Shown here in pieces: positions 11,717 to 24,620 of a stretch of 64,000 nt of DNA (position 1 is the first letter of the stretch; every line of letters begins with the position of its first letter). The translations under genes and the position numbers were made by a program. Where the stretch lies: assembly GCA_958450365.1 (NCBI GenBank), contig CAUEEP010000730.1, positions 883,501 to 947,500 on the forward strand. Direction: 5' to 3'. The stretch comes from Mesorhabditis belari (taxonomy: Eukaryota; Nematoda; Chromadorea; Rhabditida; Rhabditidae). The notes beneath the pieces were generated by a model. It had not been told where the DNA came from. It did no database searches and saw only the letters and a list, made by a program, of their open reading frames with translations.

Positions 11717-13337
11717 AGCAGCTCTCAACGTCTTTTCTTTACGGCAACTTATTCTCTTCATATCGGTATCTTTTTCGCTCATTTATTTTATTTCATACCT
11801 TGTCATGATTGGGCGCGTCACTGTTTTCACAATCTTTATATTTCTCCTTGCAAAATGAATCAAATTTTCGTTTTTGCGTCCGCTCAAAACAGTTATATCT
11901 TTAAACAACGCGGTATTTACCCCTGCCTTCAGATTATTGTGTTGCCCTCGCCGTTTATGTTCGCTTTAATTTATTGGACTTTGGAAATCCATTTTTGCTT
12001 GCCGGTGCAAAATTCTAGACGTATTGAACCCTGTAGTTACATTTCCATTGCATTTTCGTTCTTTTCTTCTTGCAGTAACCTAGGTACTTTTCATGTGTAG
12101 CATTAGCACAATTTGTTTCATTAAAAATTTCTATAAAACGGTCTCCAATTATTTCCTCCAATATGAGATCATTTCATGAAGCATAATTCGGCATTAAGTT
12201 TATAAATGTTCGTTGAATAAGTGAATCATCCATTTGATAGTATCGTTCTTCTCTTTTGTTCGGTTCCTCATGCCATAGCTTTTTCAGTTCTTCATGCCAA
12301 TTATTGTGCGGATTTTTTCAAATAAATCATTTGCGAAAGAAATTAATTTATTCTGATCGCTTTCGCATAATTGAAAAGATTTCGGGGGCGTTGTCGACTT
12401 TGACCGTTTAGCAACACTTTGGTCCGTGTCCAGAGTGTGAACCCGGAATGGTTAGATTTGAGAAAAATGTGCTGGGGTCATTTCATTATCGTGAACGAGT
12501 ATAAATGCAGCGACAATTTGACCTCATTCGACCCAAATGCTTGTTATCTTAATAAAAGACATTAGAATGATTAAAAATAGTTACAATTCAGGAGATTCTG
12601 ATTCCCACGATATTTTCCAGTGAGAACTTTTGGAGCATAGATCATACCAGTGCGCTGATGTTGTTCTTAAAGGAAGAAGATCCTGGCCGTTCTGGGAAAG
12701 AAAACCATTTTATTTAGTGGTTTTCATGTGAAAAAGTCATAAATAAAAGGGGTGTAGCACTGTTGCACTGTTCTACGAAAGCTTGGTTATGTACCAAAAT
12801 AAATTCATCAACTAATCGACAAGCAAGACTGTTGAAACAATGCCAACGCATTTATCTTGTGTGAGCTCAAAAGTAGTTTCTTTGTGTGCAATGTCGCCCC
12901 TTTACGTATTTGCATTCTGGCTTGAAATAGGTATCACAATTTATTGAGATCACGGGGAAAACAAAATTGAGCTACATGTTCACAATACTATAACCTTGAT
13001 TCTGCAATTCGTGCGACACACGTTGAATATCTGACCGGAGAAAGTGAGCTTGACCGTGAACGCTCCATGCAGGGTCAAACGGCCGTCAACAGTTGAAGTC
13101 TAAAGAAACGGTCATGATAAGTTTGAAATTTTAATATTTATAATATGACCAACGTGGTAACAGACAGACAGACTACTTTTCAAAATTATACTAGATTAAA
13201 TAGTAAACTATAGGTAGATGTGAATGCCTGTAAAAGTGATTGTAAAAATATCAAAAAGAGCGACAAATTTTTTGAGCGCATAACCCAATAAAAGGCAATT
13301 AAAAAAAAATTTTCTATATGCTTAAATATCAAGCAAT
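11717..13337. other. G alpha 3' flank, no gene seen
   Basis: 3' UTR and intergenic sequence. AATAAA-type signals occur at 12319 and 12552. No protein family is visible in the short frames. Confidence 0.5.
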
Positions 13338-13824
13338 GGGAGTGGGACAAATGCGACCTTTTGTTTGTGCACCCGGACATTTGCGCACCTTTTTTTCCGC
13401 ACCTTGCCCATTAGCGCACCTTTTTTCGCGTTTTAAAAAGCTCTAAAAGCTAATATTAACCAATTTCTATTCCAAATGTTGTTTTTCTAGGTAATTTGAG
13501 GGTGTCGAATTCAAATTTTGACATAACAGAGCGTGTGGAACCAATTTGAAAGACAAAACGGCTAGATCAAATTACAGAAAATTGTCGATTTTTCTCTTTG
13601 TATAACTCTGCCCGTTTGTTTCCACAAGCTCTGATATGTCAAAATTTCGATTCTACGCCCTAAAATTACCTAGAAAAACAACATTTGGAATAGAAATTGG
13701 TTAATATTAGCTTTTTAGACCTTTTTAAAACGCGAAAAAAGGTGCGCTAATGGGCAAGGTGCGGAAGAAAAGGTGCGCAAATGTCCGGGTGCGCAAAAAA
13801 AAAGGTCGCATTTGTCCCACTCCC
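13338..13824. mobile_element. hAT-like MITE, GGGAGTGGGACAAATG family, full copy
   Basis: 487 bp flanked by an exact 8-bp target duplication (caagcaat, 13330-13337 and 13825-13832). Extensive inverted arms begin gggagtgggacaaatgcgac and contain repeated TTTGCGCACC / TTAGCGCACC subterminal motifs. No coding capacity. The 8-bp duplication points to mobilisation by an hAT-type transposase. Confidence 0.92.
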
Positions 13825-14026
13825 CAAGCAATGGCTCCGTCCCCTGTTTGAACTACAGTATTCAACAAAGGACACAAAGTGAAAGTATTCAGTCATCTCT
13901 TTCAAGAGAACTTGGAAATCACTTTGCTTAAACGTTGGCCTATGACCTTAAATTTGAAAGTAAAGATGAGTAAAAGCTCTAATTTTATGTACATGTACAG
14001 CGAAATAAAGAAAGCAATAGCAAAAC

Positions 14027-14450
14027 CTACCACTTTTCACAAAAATTTCGGATCTTCATCAAAGGGTAGCGAGTAACGAAGATCTTCAAGCCGACACCTC
14101 GATCGGCAATCCGTTCGGCATGCCCGAAGAAATGTTTGTGTTCTTGGACTCGAATAATGACGTGTTGCTGATCGACCCATACTTGCACCCCATCAGCGAA
14201 ATCGTATTGAACGCGAAGATCTTCAGCGTGTGACAACGCCAGTTCGAATCGAAATAGGAAGAGAAATAAAAATGAGATTTTCAGAACCAATTCTACTCAT
14301 TTATCTTATATGCAAATTACAAAGAAAACTTGCGCTCATCGTAGTTGTTGACCTCTCCGTCAATCTCTTCGCGGGGTTTTGTTTCCATCGTCGTTGATCG
14401 GTTCTTTTTTCGGATCCATTTTATCCTTACCCAAATAATCTGAAAGGACT
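14027..14450. other. unresolved coding-like segment
   Basis: 14060-14245 is open and codon-like on both strands. The minus frame contains VQYDFADGVQVWVDQQHVII; the plus frame contains MPEEMFVFLDSNNDVLLIDP and ends at tga about 14230. On the minus strand, 14310-14450 also shows short lysine-rich frames beginning with ATG. GC content is higher than the flanks, which suggests a real exon, but strand, splice partners and family are unclear. I do not assign a product. Confidence 0.3.
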
Positions 14451-15515
14451 TCTTGTTAGCAAAGCAACAAGATCAGCCTTTTTCTGCTTTTTAATCGATA
14501 AAAAAGGTAAAGAAAAAAAAGCTATTGTAGAATACATCAAAAAATATTCTAAATATCTTTTTTCAGAAAGAGAATATCCAGCCTCGATGACTGAATACGT
14601 CTATTTTAGGGCCTTTTTCAGGTTTTTGTAGCGTAGACACTTGCAGTAACTTTAAATTTCATTCAAAAGCTATTTGCACTGCTTAATAAAATAAAATAAT
14701 GAAAATCAAATCAAAAACAAAACCAGTGAAAAACAAAACAATTTTTATAGCTCGGAGAGAGAAAATGAGTGCCCACGTGGCAGTGTGAAGACTATTTTTC
14801 GTACAATAACATCGAGATGACAACTTTCTATTTGAACTTTCAGTTTATAATCTTTCAAAAAACTTATTTTTGCATCTAGTCCTTTAAAGGCAATTATTAT
14901 AATAAACTAATGATTTCCTTCTCCTACACAAACTAGGATACTGTGGTTAGGAGCTAAAAATAAAATGCTTGTGTGTGACAGAACATGCGTGCGAATTTTG
15001 GTGTGTCAGAGATTTATTTGAATGATGTTACAACAAGAATAGTTGCGGAACGGCTTGGCCCAGTACCACCGAACGTTCATTGTCTTGCTTATCTTTTGAA
15101 AGTTTAAAGGGAAGTTAAAATGGTTTCCAAGTATTTAAATGCATAAAAGTTCAATGGATGATTCAAAAGCCTGGAAATAATGCTTTATTCTTTAAATAGA
15201 TACAATCGCCAAAAGAAGTAGAAGCAAATCAACTCTACATAACGATGTAGATCACAGGTCAAAATGTATCCCAAGAATCACAAGTAAATATGGAACAAGG
15301 CAACAAAAATACCCATTCAAAAAGGCCTTGTCCAAAAAGTTACATGTGGATTGTACAGAATTGAAAGGTGTTTAAAAGAAAGAGAAAGCTTAAAACTTCT
15401 CAAGTAAAACAAAAGCATTAGGAAAAGTTTAAATTATGCAGAAAATTAAAACTCTACTTTATTCTCAAATCTCACTAGACTACTCAACAACAAATAATAT
15501 CTGAAGTGAAAGGTT
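14451..15515. other. intergenic, nothing recognised
   Basis: AT-rich sequence downstream of the KCC gene, without coding features or strong repeats. Confidence 0.5.
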
Positions 15516-18500
15516 TTACGAATGTGTAGTAAGTACTTCTTTTCCACTCCCGGTTCCACGTACGAAGATGACTCTTTCGAGTTTGTCGGACAACACCTCC
15601 AAATAGTGGATGTAGTCATCAAGTCCTAAAATTTACAATCGTAACTGAGTGGAGGCGAAAGCTCTAACCTTCTTTTCCAAGCGGTGGTTTAGGCAAATTG
15701 AGCAACACAAGTTGTGAATCGTTCTTTGAATGTTCAAGGATGAGCTCGTTTAAACGGACGGCCGTGTGCATTTTGTGTACCTAAATTGCAAGGCAATTTT
15801 TGATTTGTCAAATACTACAAACTTTGTTTCGATCCAGAGCGCGCATCTTCTTCTTGACATCCTGCTTCTTCTCTTGGTCGGTAAGTTCAGGAACAGCTAA
15901 GTTTGACTATAAAAATAGCGACTCATAAAACCAACAATCGTTTTCTTCTTGTTTCTTTTCTTCTTCTCCACTGTCCTCTGTTTCAAGTTCGTCTCCACTG
16001 CCTTTGGTGTCCGACTTTTGACGTTTTTCAGGACGTGCTAATGGCTAAAAATTAAAGTTTATTTGTTGCTTAGAGTTTACAAACAGATAGAAGCTGCCCT
16101 TCACCACGTTGGATCGAGCGTTGTTGCTGCATCTTTTGCATAAACTTTGTTCGTTCTTCCATCAACAACGTCCTTTCGAAGGCATTCTTGGAAATTTCTG
16201 GATCTGCAAGTTCAACAATCTAAATGAAGCTATGAAATATGTAATTGTTAAGAATTAAACCAGAATTTTTGCATCGATACGGAGTTGATACACATATTTT
16301 TGAAGCTCTTGCTGCATTTTAGTGTTGTTGTCAGACTCTTGAGCAATTGCAACGATACGTAACTTGCATCCGCGCCAAACCTGAAAATTTATTTTTAAAA
16401 ACGCATGTATTATACCAATACCTTGTTCAATTTCAAAAGGTAAGCAATCAACAAGCAAAGGCCTCCGTCTTGAACAATCCAGTAGACATCGATAAATCCC
16501 TAGATTTACTTTATGAAAGGTAAGTTAGGTGAGCTTACATGAAGTTTGACACTTGTTTGGGCCGTGGGGAAGTTGATTATTCCTTTGGCAACAAGGAGGC
16601 ACATGTCCATTGCAACAGCTGCGTGTAATTTGTCTAAAAAACTAGAATAGGGATTATATCTGTAAAACGATACCAGTGAAAGTCTGATATTCACTATCCG
16701 AAAGTTCGTGCTCTCCACGATCATGCGTCGGCCATGAAATAAGCATCGTGTTTGGTTTCAAACCTCCAAGACCGATTGATTGAACAAGTGTAGACATTGA
16801 TCCAATAATCTAAAAAAATTCTCCGCTTCTACTCATCAACCCGCTAATTACCTGATCTTCACCATAAATGACTGTTTTACTGAAACCTTTAAGCCTCAAC
16901 GTATTCATATCCGACTCCATACGATGGCGAATCTAAAAAATAGCTAGCTTTTAGAAAAGTCGTATTTTAACCTCATTAGCGCGCTTTCGGTCATCAATGG
17001 AAAACGCATTGCCACGAATGAAAGATGAGACAATTGTTAGCCCTCGCCCAGCTTTGAGTTGTGCTGCCAAGTTCAGAAGATTCATGTAACTGAGATACAA
17101 AACAATAATGGTGAACTAAGAAATCGATACCGTAAGTCAATATTTTCTCGGCTCCAGGGCATTGAGAGGATTAGCAAAAGTTGGGGTCTAAATGCGGTCT
17201 AGGTTAGTATAAATACATCGACATTACCTCCAATTTTTTGGATGAGGATCTTTGTCTTCGATTTTCATGAGCGAATATTGTGCAGTAGAGAGAGCAAGAC
17301 CACGGATACCATCACCCCATTCTTTTTTAGCACTAAAGACGAACAAAATGATGACAATTGGGAAAAAGTTGAGTAAATACCCTTTCCACTCGACATATTT
17401 GTAGATCACCAAGCATAGCACGCATGAAATAATCGCGTAGTCCCAATGAGTCGAAAACATAATGAAGAAACAGAGAAATGCACCAGTCAACGATAATAAC
17501 CTACATAGGAGATTAAGATCAACGAATTTTAAAATACCAATGATAGTATTTGAAACGAGGTCGCCAATTGGGAGCACCAAGAATTGAATGAAGAGCGCAG
17601 ATGATATTCACGAATCCGTAGCACATAAGAAAGAAGAAATCCACAACTGCTGCAATCGAATCCATCCCACCCATCAAAATTGCACACTCAGCGATGATCG
17701 TTGTTAAAATCAGGCTAAAATTGGTTCTTCATAGCAAATAACAGAAAAAATACCCAAGGAAAGGCTCGTTTTTTGCCGTCACTCTTTTGAATGGAGCCAA
17801 GATGGGAATAACATCATCTTTTGCAATTGCCTGAAGAAGACGTGGTGCCGAGCAAAGACACTAAAACAAAATTTTAAGGGCTTGCAATTTATTAACTACC
17901 TGCAGAGCTGCTCCAAAAGTTGAAAGGAACGATCCAATCAAGAGAACCCAAGGTGATGGCCATGAAAGCAAGGCAACAACCATATTACCATTCAACCCTT
18001 TCCCACTTCTAAAGTGGAGCAGATTAAGTATCTCATTAGGAAAATTAATACTTGTCTCTCAAAACATTTCCGTCGATAGTTGCTCCAAAAACAAAGGCCA
18101 GTGAAAAGTAGACGAAAGACGTTGTCAGCTGAGCCGCGATTGTTCCACCAGGAATCGATGATTGAGGGTTTTTTAGGTCACCTAAACTCCAAAATGTTCG
18201 AAGTTTGATAACAAATTCTACCGCTCATGTTCGCTCCAGTAAATATTCCAGTCACTGCCGGGAACCAAATAGCGAGAAGAACAAAGAACGTCGTGCGTAC
18301 ATCCTTAAAGAAATTAAATAGACCTGTCATTGCCATAGGATAATGGAACTCACCTGAAACACGTCAGTCGATTTATTAGCTTCTGTGTGGGGTGAAGTAT
18401 AGAAAGCCTCCATGTAGCTTGAGCCAAGATTATCTAAAGAGTGTGTAAGACGTTACAACAAAAGTTAACGTACCAAAAAGGGCATTGCTGTAGAATCCCG

Positions 18501-20178
18501 GATAGCCATTGATGCATTTCAGGTCTCCAAGAAGAAACTCTTGGCATTGCGATGGCGATGAAGCATTTCCGGAGCAGAACGTGTCCATAATATGGCTCGA
18601 ACTAAAATATGAGCAACGGTTTCACAACGAGTTAATCAAGTTACTTTTTATTGCAATAGAGGCAAATGTCGCTGAAGTTCCCATCGCTTGGCATGACGGC
18701 AGTTGTTTGGAGAAGTCGATCGTTGAGCATACAAATGCTAAAGCATAAAATAGTGTTTTTAAAAGAGTTGAAGCTTACTGTTGTCCCGTTTCTGGATGTA
18801 GAGTTTTCTGGACACCACCAGCATAACAGGCAAGGATTGACAGAACAACACATGTAAGGGAAACCTAAAAAGACACGAGGCTTATTTTATCCTTTTTAAA
18901 GCTACCGGTGCCAACATTTGCACAAATCGAACTCCCATAGCCACAATGCAGAATTCGAGTAGCAAAAGGAGGGTTGAGTAAATACGAAGATTGTGTGTCA
19001 TCCATCCCCAAGTTCCTAAAAAAATTACTAATTTTAAAGCGAACGTCCACTAACCAGTGTCGTGATGCACTTCGGTGCCACCAATTGTGAGCCCAGGCGC
19101 AAGGTACAGCTAAAAGAAATTTAATGAGAAACTTTGCTATTAGATCAACGCACCAATAAAATTTCGATTCCTCCGACCAAGTACATACTAGTGGCAACGG
19201 TGTTGGCCAAATAGAAGAGAATACCTTAAGTTCCACTATTTCAACAAAACATTTCCAAAGCTTACCAACGGCGGATCCAAATTCGGGCCCAAGATTTCGA
19301 GATATTAAATAGTAGGCTCCTCCGGACTCCATCACTCCATTTGTGGCAACTGCTGAGATTGAGATGCAAGTGAGGAATGTCTAAACAGTATTTCGTTTAA
19401 ATTGCTTGCTTAAACTTACGCAAAAACAGCAAAGAAAAAGCATGAGAAACGTTTGTCCAAGACCGGCAATTCCGACGCACCTAAACTTAGAACTTTCAAA
19501 AGAATATTGTTAGAGTTACCAAAAAAGGCGAATAAACATTGTAACTCCCAGAATGTGTTGAATTGTTGGCAAGTAGACCCCCAAAATGACTCCAAGATTG
19601 GCCTAAATATAATATAAAATATAGATAATATATAAAGAAAATCATTACTTTTGTACGTTTTTGTTGATCTCGTTCAGCAGGGCCAGGAGTTGTGAATCCA
19701 CTGAGAATGTTGGACACGAATTCCCCTTGGGGCTCATCGAAGAGTGCCAAATTGTTTGTTTTTCCATGTTCCCAAGAGAAGAGTTCCCCTAAAGAAAAAA
19801 AAATGTAAATTATAATGAAAAGTTCAAGCTGCAATAAAACAAAAGCTTACTTGTGCTATTATTTCTACTGATATTGCTTGCATCTGAGATGTTAGATGGC
19901 GGATGTTTAGGTGAGCCAGTGCTATTAACTACGGGTGGTACGAAAAGCGAAGTCGAAGTAGTCGGTGGAGCTGGTCCCGTCCCGTTGTGAGATTGATAGT
20001 TGAGCACACTGTTGTGGTCGATCTCGAGAGTAAAACGGTTCACTTTTCGCGTCTCTTTGCCAGATGGTGTAGCCGGGGTAGAAGCGCTTGGCGAAGGCGC
20101 GTGTCCGTCATCGATGTGATGAAGTAATCGTTCTTGTTCTCCTTCTCCCGGCACGGACAATGAAATCTTTTCGCTCAT
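15516..20178 (-). CDS. K+/Cl- cotransporter (KCC, SLC12 family)
   Basis: Electroneutral K-Cl symporter of the plasma membrane that lowers intracellular chloride and controls cell volume. About 20 exons separated by introns of about 40-60 nt. The first is 19851-20178, the second 19649-19788; the last are 15936-16044, 15823-15896, 15669-15780 and 15516-15625. The cytoplasmic N-terminus contains NRFTLEI, a possible RFx(V/I)-type docking site for SPAK/GCK-3 kinases. The transmembrane core shows [83 protein letters not shown] and APNWRPRF. The C-terminal domain has [17 protein letters not shown] text ([14 protein letters not shown]) and ends [17 protein letters not shown], as KCCs do. The 15897-15935 intron is only 39 nt. 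Several splice donors are GTTTGT. It is a KCC rather than an NKCC, judged from the loop and C-terminal motifs. Which of the worm kcc paralogues it matches is not settled. Confidence 0.95.
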
Positions 20179-22055
20179 CGAAGACCGCAAACGTCCATAA
20201 AATGTGGAAGATCAAAAGTTGACGTTGAGGCGTCCGTGTTTGGAGCTAGAAAGAAAAAAACATTAGTAAGCTTTAAAACATAAAAAGAGCAGAAATTGTC
20301 TAAAAACCAAGTGCTGGGTAATCAAAAGGTTTCTGAATGGTTAAAGGTGTGGAAGAGTAAATGACCAATGCCTCAATTGCAAAGCGAAACGTGGATGGAT
20401 ATATCAATAAACAAATAAGAAAAGGAGCGATAATCTCTAGACAAAATAAAGAACGGGTAATTTATAAAAACGATAGTTTTCTAAAGCTTTTACATGTAGA
20501 ATTCAAAAGAATCATTTTTTTGTGAGGACCACGCAGAATTTAAATGAAATTTCCCATGAAATTACTGTTTTTCTCAAAATAAAGGTAAAAAAAATAAAGA
20601 ATTTCTGAAAAACAACTGATATTTTGAAAAAGATTGGAATAGAACATTTGAGACAGGATGTTCGAGAAGAGTCTTCCTCATTTCCCCTCTTCGCCCTTCA
20701 GCCATCTCTAATAGCTGCCATTGGCATTCGTTTTCAGGGTCATTTCACACAGAGGGTGTCGTTGAGTGGTTGGATGTGATTACCAGAGCTCTTTTTCCAC
20801 GAAGAAACCTCCTTTAAATTTCGAAAGAACCCAGCTGAAGAGCGGGGCAATTTTCGGGGGTAGACGATTGTTTGCCAAACCACTTGAGCGATTTTTAAAG
20901 ATAGGGGATATCTATCACTCATTGTCTCCGGTTTGTGAATACTTGCTTTGCTCAAAGCTTAATGAAATTATAAGCCCAGGGAAAGTGTCTTTTTAAGTAT
21001 TCAATAACACCCCAAGCACTTCAAATTACACGCATATCTGATGGTCTCAAAAGAGGCAAAGAGAGACTTTTTATGGGGTCAAGTAAAAGGGTTATGAATG
21101 GTTTTACGGTCTTTTAACGCCATAAAATTCCCCAATTACAAAACGAAAAGTTCTTGACGCAATTGGGCGTTTGAAGCTTTTGATACGGCCAAAGAAAAAG
21201 GAGAAAGGCGCGCGAAAAGTGTGGTTTTTCTGTTCAAAAACAGGAGTAGAGACAAAGCAGGTGTTGTTGGTCATTTTGGGGAAAAAGGGAGGAAAGGCCA
21301 CCCTCAAATACAAAAATTACTGAATCGTTCTTCAAATCTTCAAGTTTTTTGCCTGGCAAAAGTATTAGGTAAGTATTGGCAGCTCTGACAACATTATTGA
21401 TCAAAATAAGTTCAGTTTGTATTTCCCTAATCCCATTTTTGTGAACATGATCAATTTGGACAGAAATTTTGAAAGTCAATTGTCAAGCCAGCACAACAAT
21501 ATTTTGGAGAAAAACTTCGAAGCAAAGCAAGGAATTGAAAAACAGATCGGCTATTAGAAAGTGGGGTGTGGAAATACGACTCATCAAGAGCCTCGAGAAA
21601 ACCCCGCGCCAAATCGAGATAAGCGATTTTTAAGAGCCAACACTGGGTCCATTATTTGTCTCTCTTCACGCAAAAACGTCTTCTCCATTGAAAAAAGAAA
21701 ACGAAGAAAAAGTCGATTCGATAAAAAGAGAGGGAAAACAGCATGAATAAGCAAGGGGTCATCACAGAAAAAAAGGGACGGTTTTTCGCTTTGAAATGAC
21801 TTTCAAAAATGAAGGAATAGGGCGCTCAAAAAGGTGATGGGGAAAAGCAAAGCAATTTTGGGACTCTCAATTGTAAACATCTGTGTGTATTTGTTTCCTG
21901 AAGTGAATCAATTATTGGAGTTTCGTTGGGTGTGGCTTTGAAACAAAAGCAAAGCAAACTTGAAAAAACGTTGGTCTTTTGGTTTGTTAGATCTCCATAA
22001 AAACAGTAGTATCAAAAAGAAGTGATAATAAAACTTGTTAAACACTTGCTAGTTG
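20179..22055. other. KCC upstream region, no gene seen
   Basis: 5' flank of the KCC gene and intergenic sequence. Open frames of 60-80 codons on both strands show no family features or splice continuity. Confidence 0.5.
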
Positions 22056-22063
22056 CTAGACAC

Positions 22064-22300
22064 GGGGTATGCCAATTTCCGCATTTTTTTTTTGCGCAAC
22101 AGGGTCATTTGCGCAACTCGCCATAACTTTCGCCAAGTGGATCAATCTTTATGATTTTGGTGTCATTTTGTAGATCTCAATAAGTGCAACAAAATGAAAC
22201 CAAAATCAAATCATAAAGATTGGTCCACTTAGAAGAAAGTTATGGCGAGTTGCGCAAATGACCCTGTTGCGCAAAAAAAATGCGGAAATTAGCCTACCCC
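22064..22300. mobile_element. hAT-like MITE, GGGGTAGGC family, copy 1
   Basis: 237 bp flanked by an exact 8-bp duplication (ctagacac at 22056-22063 and 22301-22308). The whole element is an imperfect palindrome. Terminal ggggta(t/g)gcc and subterminal TTGCGCAACAGGGTCATTTG blocks are repeated in inverse. Confidence 0.92.
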
Positions 22301-22398
22301 CTAGACACCGTAAAGTTCCAGTATTCTTCCCGCTATTAGAGATGAAAAAGTATTTAGACTACTGAATTCAAACGAAATCCGGCAATATATCCGATATA

Positions 22399-22466
22399 CG
22401 TGCAACAAAATGAAACCAAAATCAAATCATAAAGATTGGTCCACTTAGAAGAAAGTTATAGCGAGT
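22399..22466. mobile_element. partial duplicate of the adjacent MITE
   Basis: About 66 bp (gtgcaacaaaatgaaaccaa onward to agaaagttatagcgagt) is a second copy of the right inner arm of the element at 22064-22300. It ends where a coding-like frame begins. Confidence 0.8.
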
Positions 22467-22617
22467 CAATCGAGAGACTGGAAGTCTACTGTGCCAAGCA
22501 TTACAATTTCCCTATCAAATTGTTAGTGGTGCCCCTACACTTCAGCAACGAACTCACGATCATTGATCGACGCGGTCGAGATGTTCCGATTTTTCTCCAT
22601 TCCGTTGCTCATACTTA
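22460..22617 (+). pseudogene. coding-like fragment next to a MITE piece
   Basis: An open frame of about 52 codons reading IERLEVYCAKHYNFPIKLLV, then PLHFSNELTIIDRRGRDVP, with stop taa at 22615-22617. Codon composition differs from the AT-rich flanks. There is no start codon or acceptor, because the MITE fragment directly abuts its 5' side. Possibly the 3' end of a gene or transposon protein cut off by the insertion. Family not recognised. Confidence 0.35.
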
Positions 22618-22922
22618 AAATTGTTGAAAAATGTAAAGATATTATTATTTGATTAGCTCAACTTGTCACCTATAAATTTTGATTTGTTTTTCTTTCAATT
22701 CCCCCAAAATAATTCTTTCATCATTTGCCCCTTTTGCAGAGAAAAATAATTTCTTTTTATGTCTGCTGTCTGGTCTCTGATTCCTTTTCAAAAAAGGCAG
22801 TGATCACTTATCTATCAGAAAATGTTTTTGATAGATTTTTTCCCTGACACGAGATAATATCAGCTAAATGGTAATGGGCTTAATTTATGACATTCTTTAG
22901 ATAAGCTTTGAATGAAAGAAAG

Positions 22923-22954
22923 GAGAGCTTTCCGGGCTTTTCCGGAAAGCTCTT
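22923..22954. repeat. GC-rich hairpin
   Basis: The arms agagctttccgg and ccggaaagctct enclose a short loop (gcttt type). It lies about 120 bp downstream of the putative minus-strand terminal exon at 23074-23133. Confidence 0.7.
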
Positions 22955-23073
22955 CTTTCTTTTTTAAGAAAGATTTTAGTGCAATTTTTACAAAAATTCA
23001 TATAAAATTTCAAATTGATGAATAAATCTTTGATGAATAAATCCAGCTTTTTGAGGAATAACAAAATAATTTC

Positions 23074-23930
23074 TACTTGAATGCTTCTCCGGAGACGACA
23101 ATTTCGGGAGGGGGAGGCACCGCGCCCACATTCTAAAAAGTACAAATCGTATCTACAAATTGTTCATTTAAGTCTATCTATTGGGTTGGTGAATTGAAAG
23201 CTGCGGGACTTTGAACTAAAATTTATTCAACATAAAACCATGAATTCATTCCAAATAATTTCCATTATTATTGACGACTTGTGCCCATTTTACAGGCAAT
23301 TTGCGGATTCCTCTTTCGTAGTAGGATTTTGGTTTGTGTGTGAGACAAGTGTGAGACTCAAAAATGGAGGACTGGAGATGTCGAGATGCCTCAGTTTGAG
23401 CAGTTTCTTCAAAAGAAACCCATTTTGGTGTCAATAGAAAAGTTGTAGAGAATCAAAAACTAAGCTTATAGCCAAATTTCCAAAAAGATACACTTAGTAG
23501 TTTCGCTTAAAATGCAAGTTTTGTGAAAATTCGTAAATTTCGCATTTCTTGAAAACCAGTTTTTGAATCGTTCTGAAAATTTGGATATAAGCTTTATTTT
23601 TGATTCTCTACAACTTTTCCATTGACACCAAAATGGGTTTCTTTTGAAGAAAGTGCTCAAACTGTCACATATGACAATAGCCCGCAGTTTTCAATTCACC
23701 AATCCAATAATACTATTATAAAGTTTATAAATTTTAAGAATAAAATGGCTTGAATATGTCAAAAGAAAACTAACCGACATCCGGCGCCACCACGAGGGAC
23801 GTTTCCTGGAATTTCTTTGTTACATTTTTATTGACATATATATACAAATTTGGACTTTATCTAATCTGTTAGACTCACCTTTACTATAATCTTTACTATA
23901 GTTAATCTTAATCCAGAGTCTAGACATGTT
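23074..23930 (-). pseudogene. doubtful small gene split by a mariner relic
   Basis: Three candidate minus-strand pieces. A possible first exon is 23882-23930 (ATG at 23930, MSRLWIKINYSKDYSK, then a GTGAGT donor). A 31-nt GC-rich exon lies at about 23783-23813 (TTCCAG acceptor, GTTAGT donor). A terminal frame at 23074-23133 (after TTTTTAG) reads NVGAVPPPPEIVVSGEAFK and then stops. GC content drops sharply after that stop, favouring this frame. The phases of the three pieces do not join in the favoured frame. Either an exon is missing, the gene is broken, or one piece is spurious. A mariner relic fills the interval between the last two. Confidence 0.35.
23181..23707 (-). mobile_element. mariner relic (TTGGGTTGGTG family)
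   Basis: 527 bp flanked by TA. TIRs are ttgggttggtgaattgaaag and its inverse. The minus frame at 23246-23434 keeps a mariner transposase C-terminus (YERGIRKLPVKWAQVVNNNG). The N-terminal helix-turn-helix and the catalytic core are gone. A second, inner inverted duplication (23395-23460 against 23585-23670, landmark acaacttttccattgacacc) suggests rearrangement after insertion. Confidence 0.88.
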
Positions 23931-24426
23931 AGCCTAACTTCAAAAATCTTGTAACGTCCAAGTCTTGGTAGATCTTTTTCTTAAGTTTATCGTTTGTCAA
24001 ACTACCATTTTTCCATCAGTTAATTATTTAATACTATTATTGAATTTGCTCAATTTGATCTATCATTCACTTTTTTTCCACTATCCAAAAGCATTGATTT
24101 TGTGTAAACTTTATGGATAATAATTTGTGTCATTTCACGCTCTTTATGAATAATAATTTGTGTCATTCCTCGCTCGAATCACAATTGAGCGGAAACAATT
24201 TTGATCGGGGAGATTAATGAATGAAAGAAAAGAAAAGGATTAAATGAATGAGAAATGAATGAAAAATGATTGATATCCATTCCTTTTTCCGATCAAGATC
24301 TCATTTTTGCTCACTTTGTGAGCTCTGGCCGATCACTCTCTTTCGATACAAATTTTTCCGTTCTTTTCCAAATTAGGCGCTAAGCTGATCGGGTACGAGT
24401 CGCAGAAAGTGTGCTCACTCTGTCTG

Positions 24427-24620
24427 CTACACTGCTATAGGCTTTTTAACAAAATCAAGAATTCCCTCGATTCTCGGCGAACAAAATAAGTAAGTGTGAA
24501 AGGAGCTGGAGAAGTTATGGATCCAGAAAATCCAGAAATTTCGTTTCAACTCTTGCACAGTACAGCGCTGTCTAACAACGATCGAATCGATCTCGGCAAC
24601 GGAGTTTTCATCTACACTAC
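24427..24620 (-). other. open frame abutting a MITE, not assigned
   Basis: A minus frame with VDENSVAEIDSIVVRQRCTV and then QELKRNFWIFW has coding-like composition in its first half, but its 5' end coincides with the end of the MITE at 24613-24847 and it has no ATG in frame. It may be an exon truncated by that insertion. Confidence 0.25.

Noticed and set aside
22923..22954. Hairpin as a bacterial-type terminator
   Set aside because: Nematode nuclear DNA does not use such terminators; recorded only as a hairpin.
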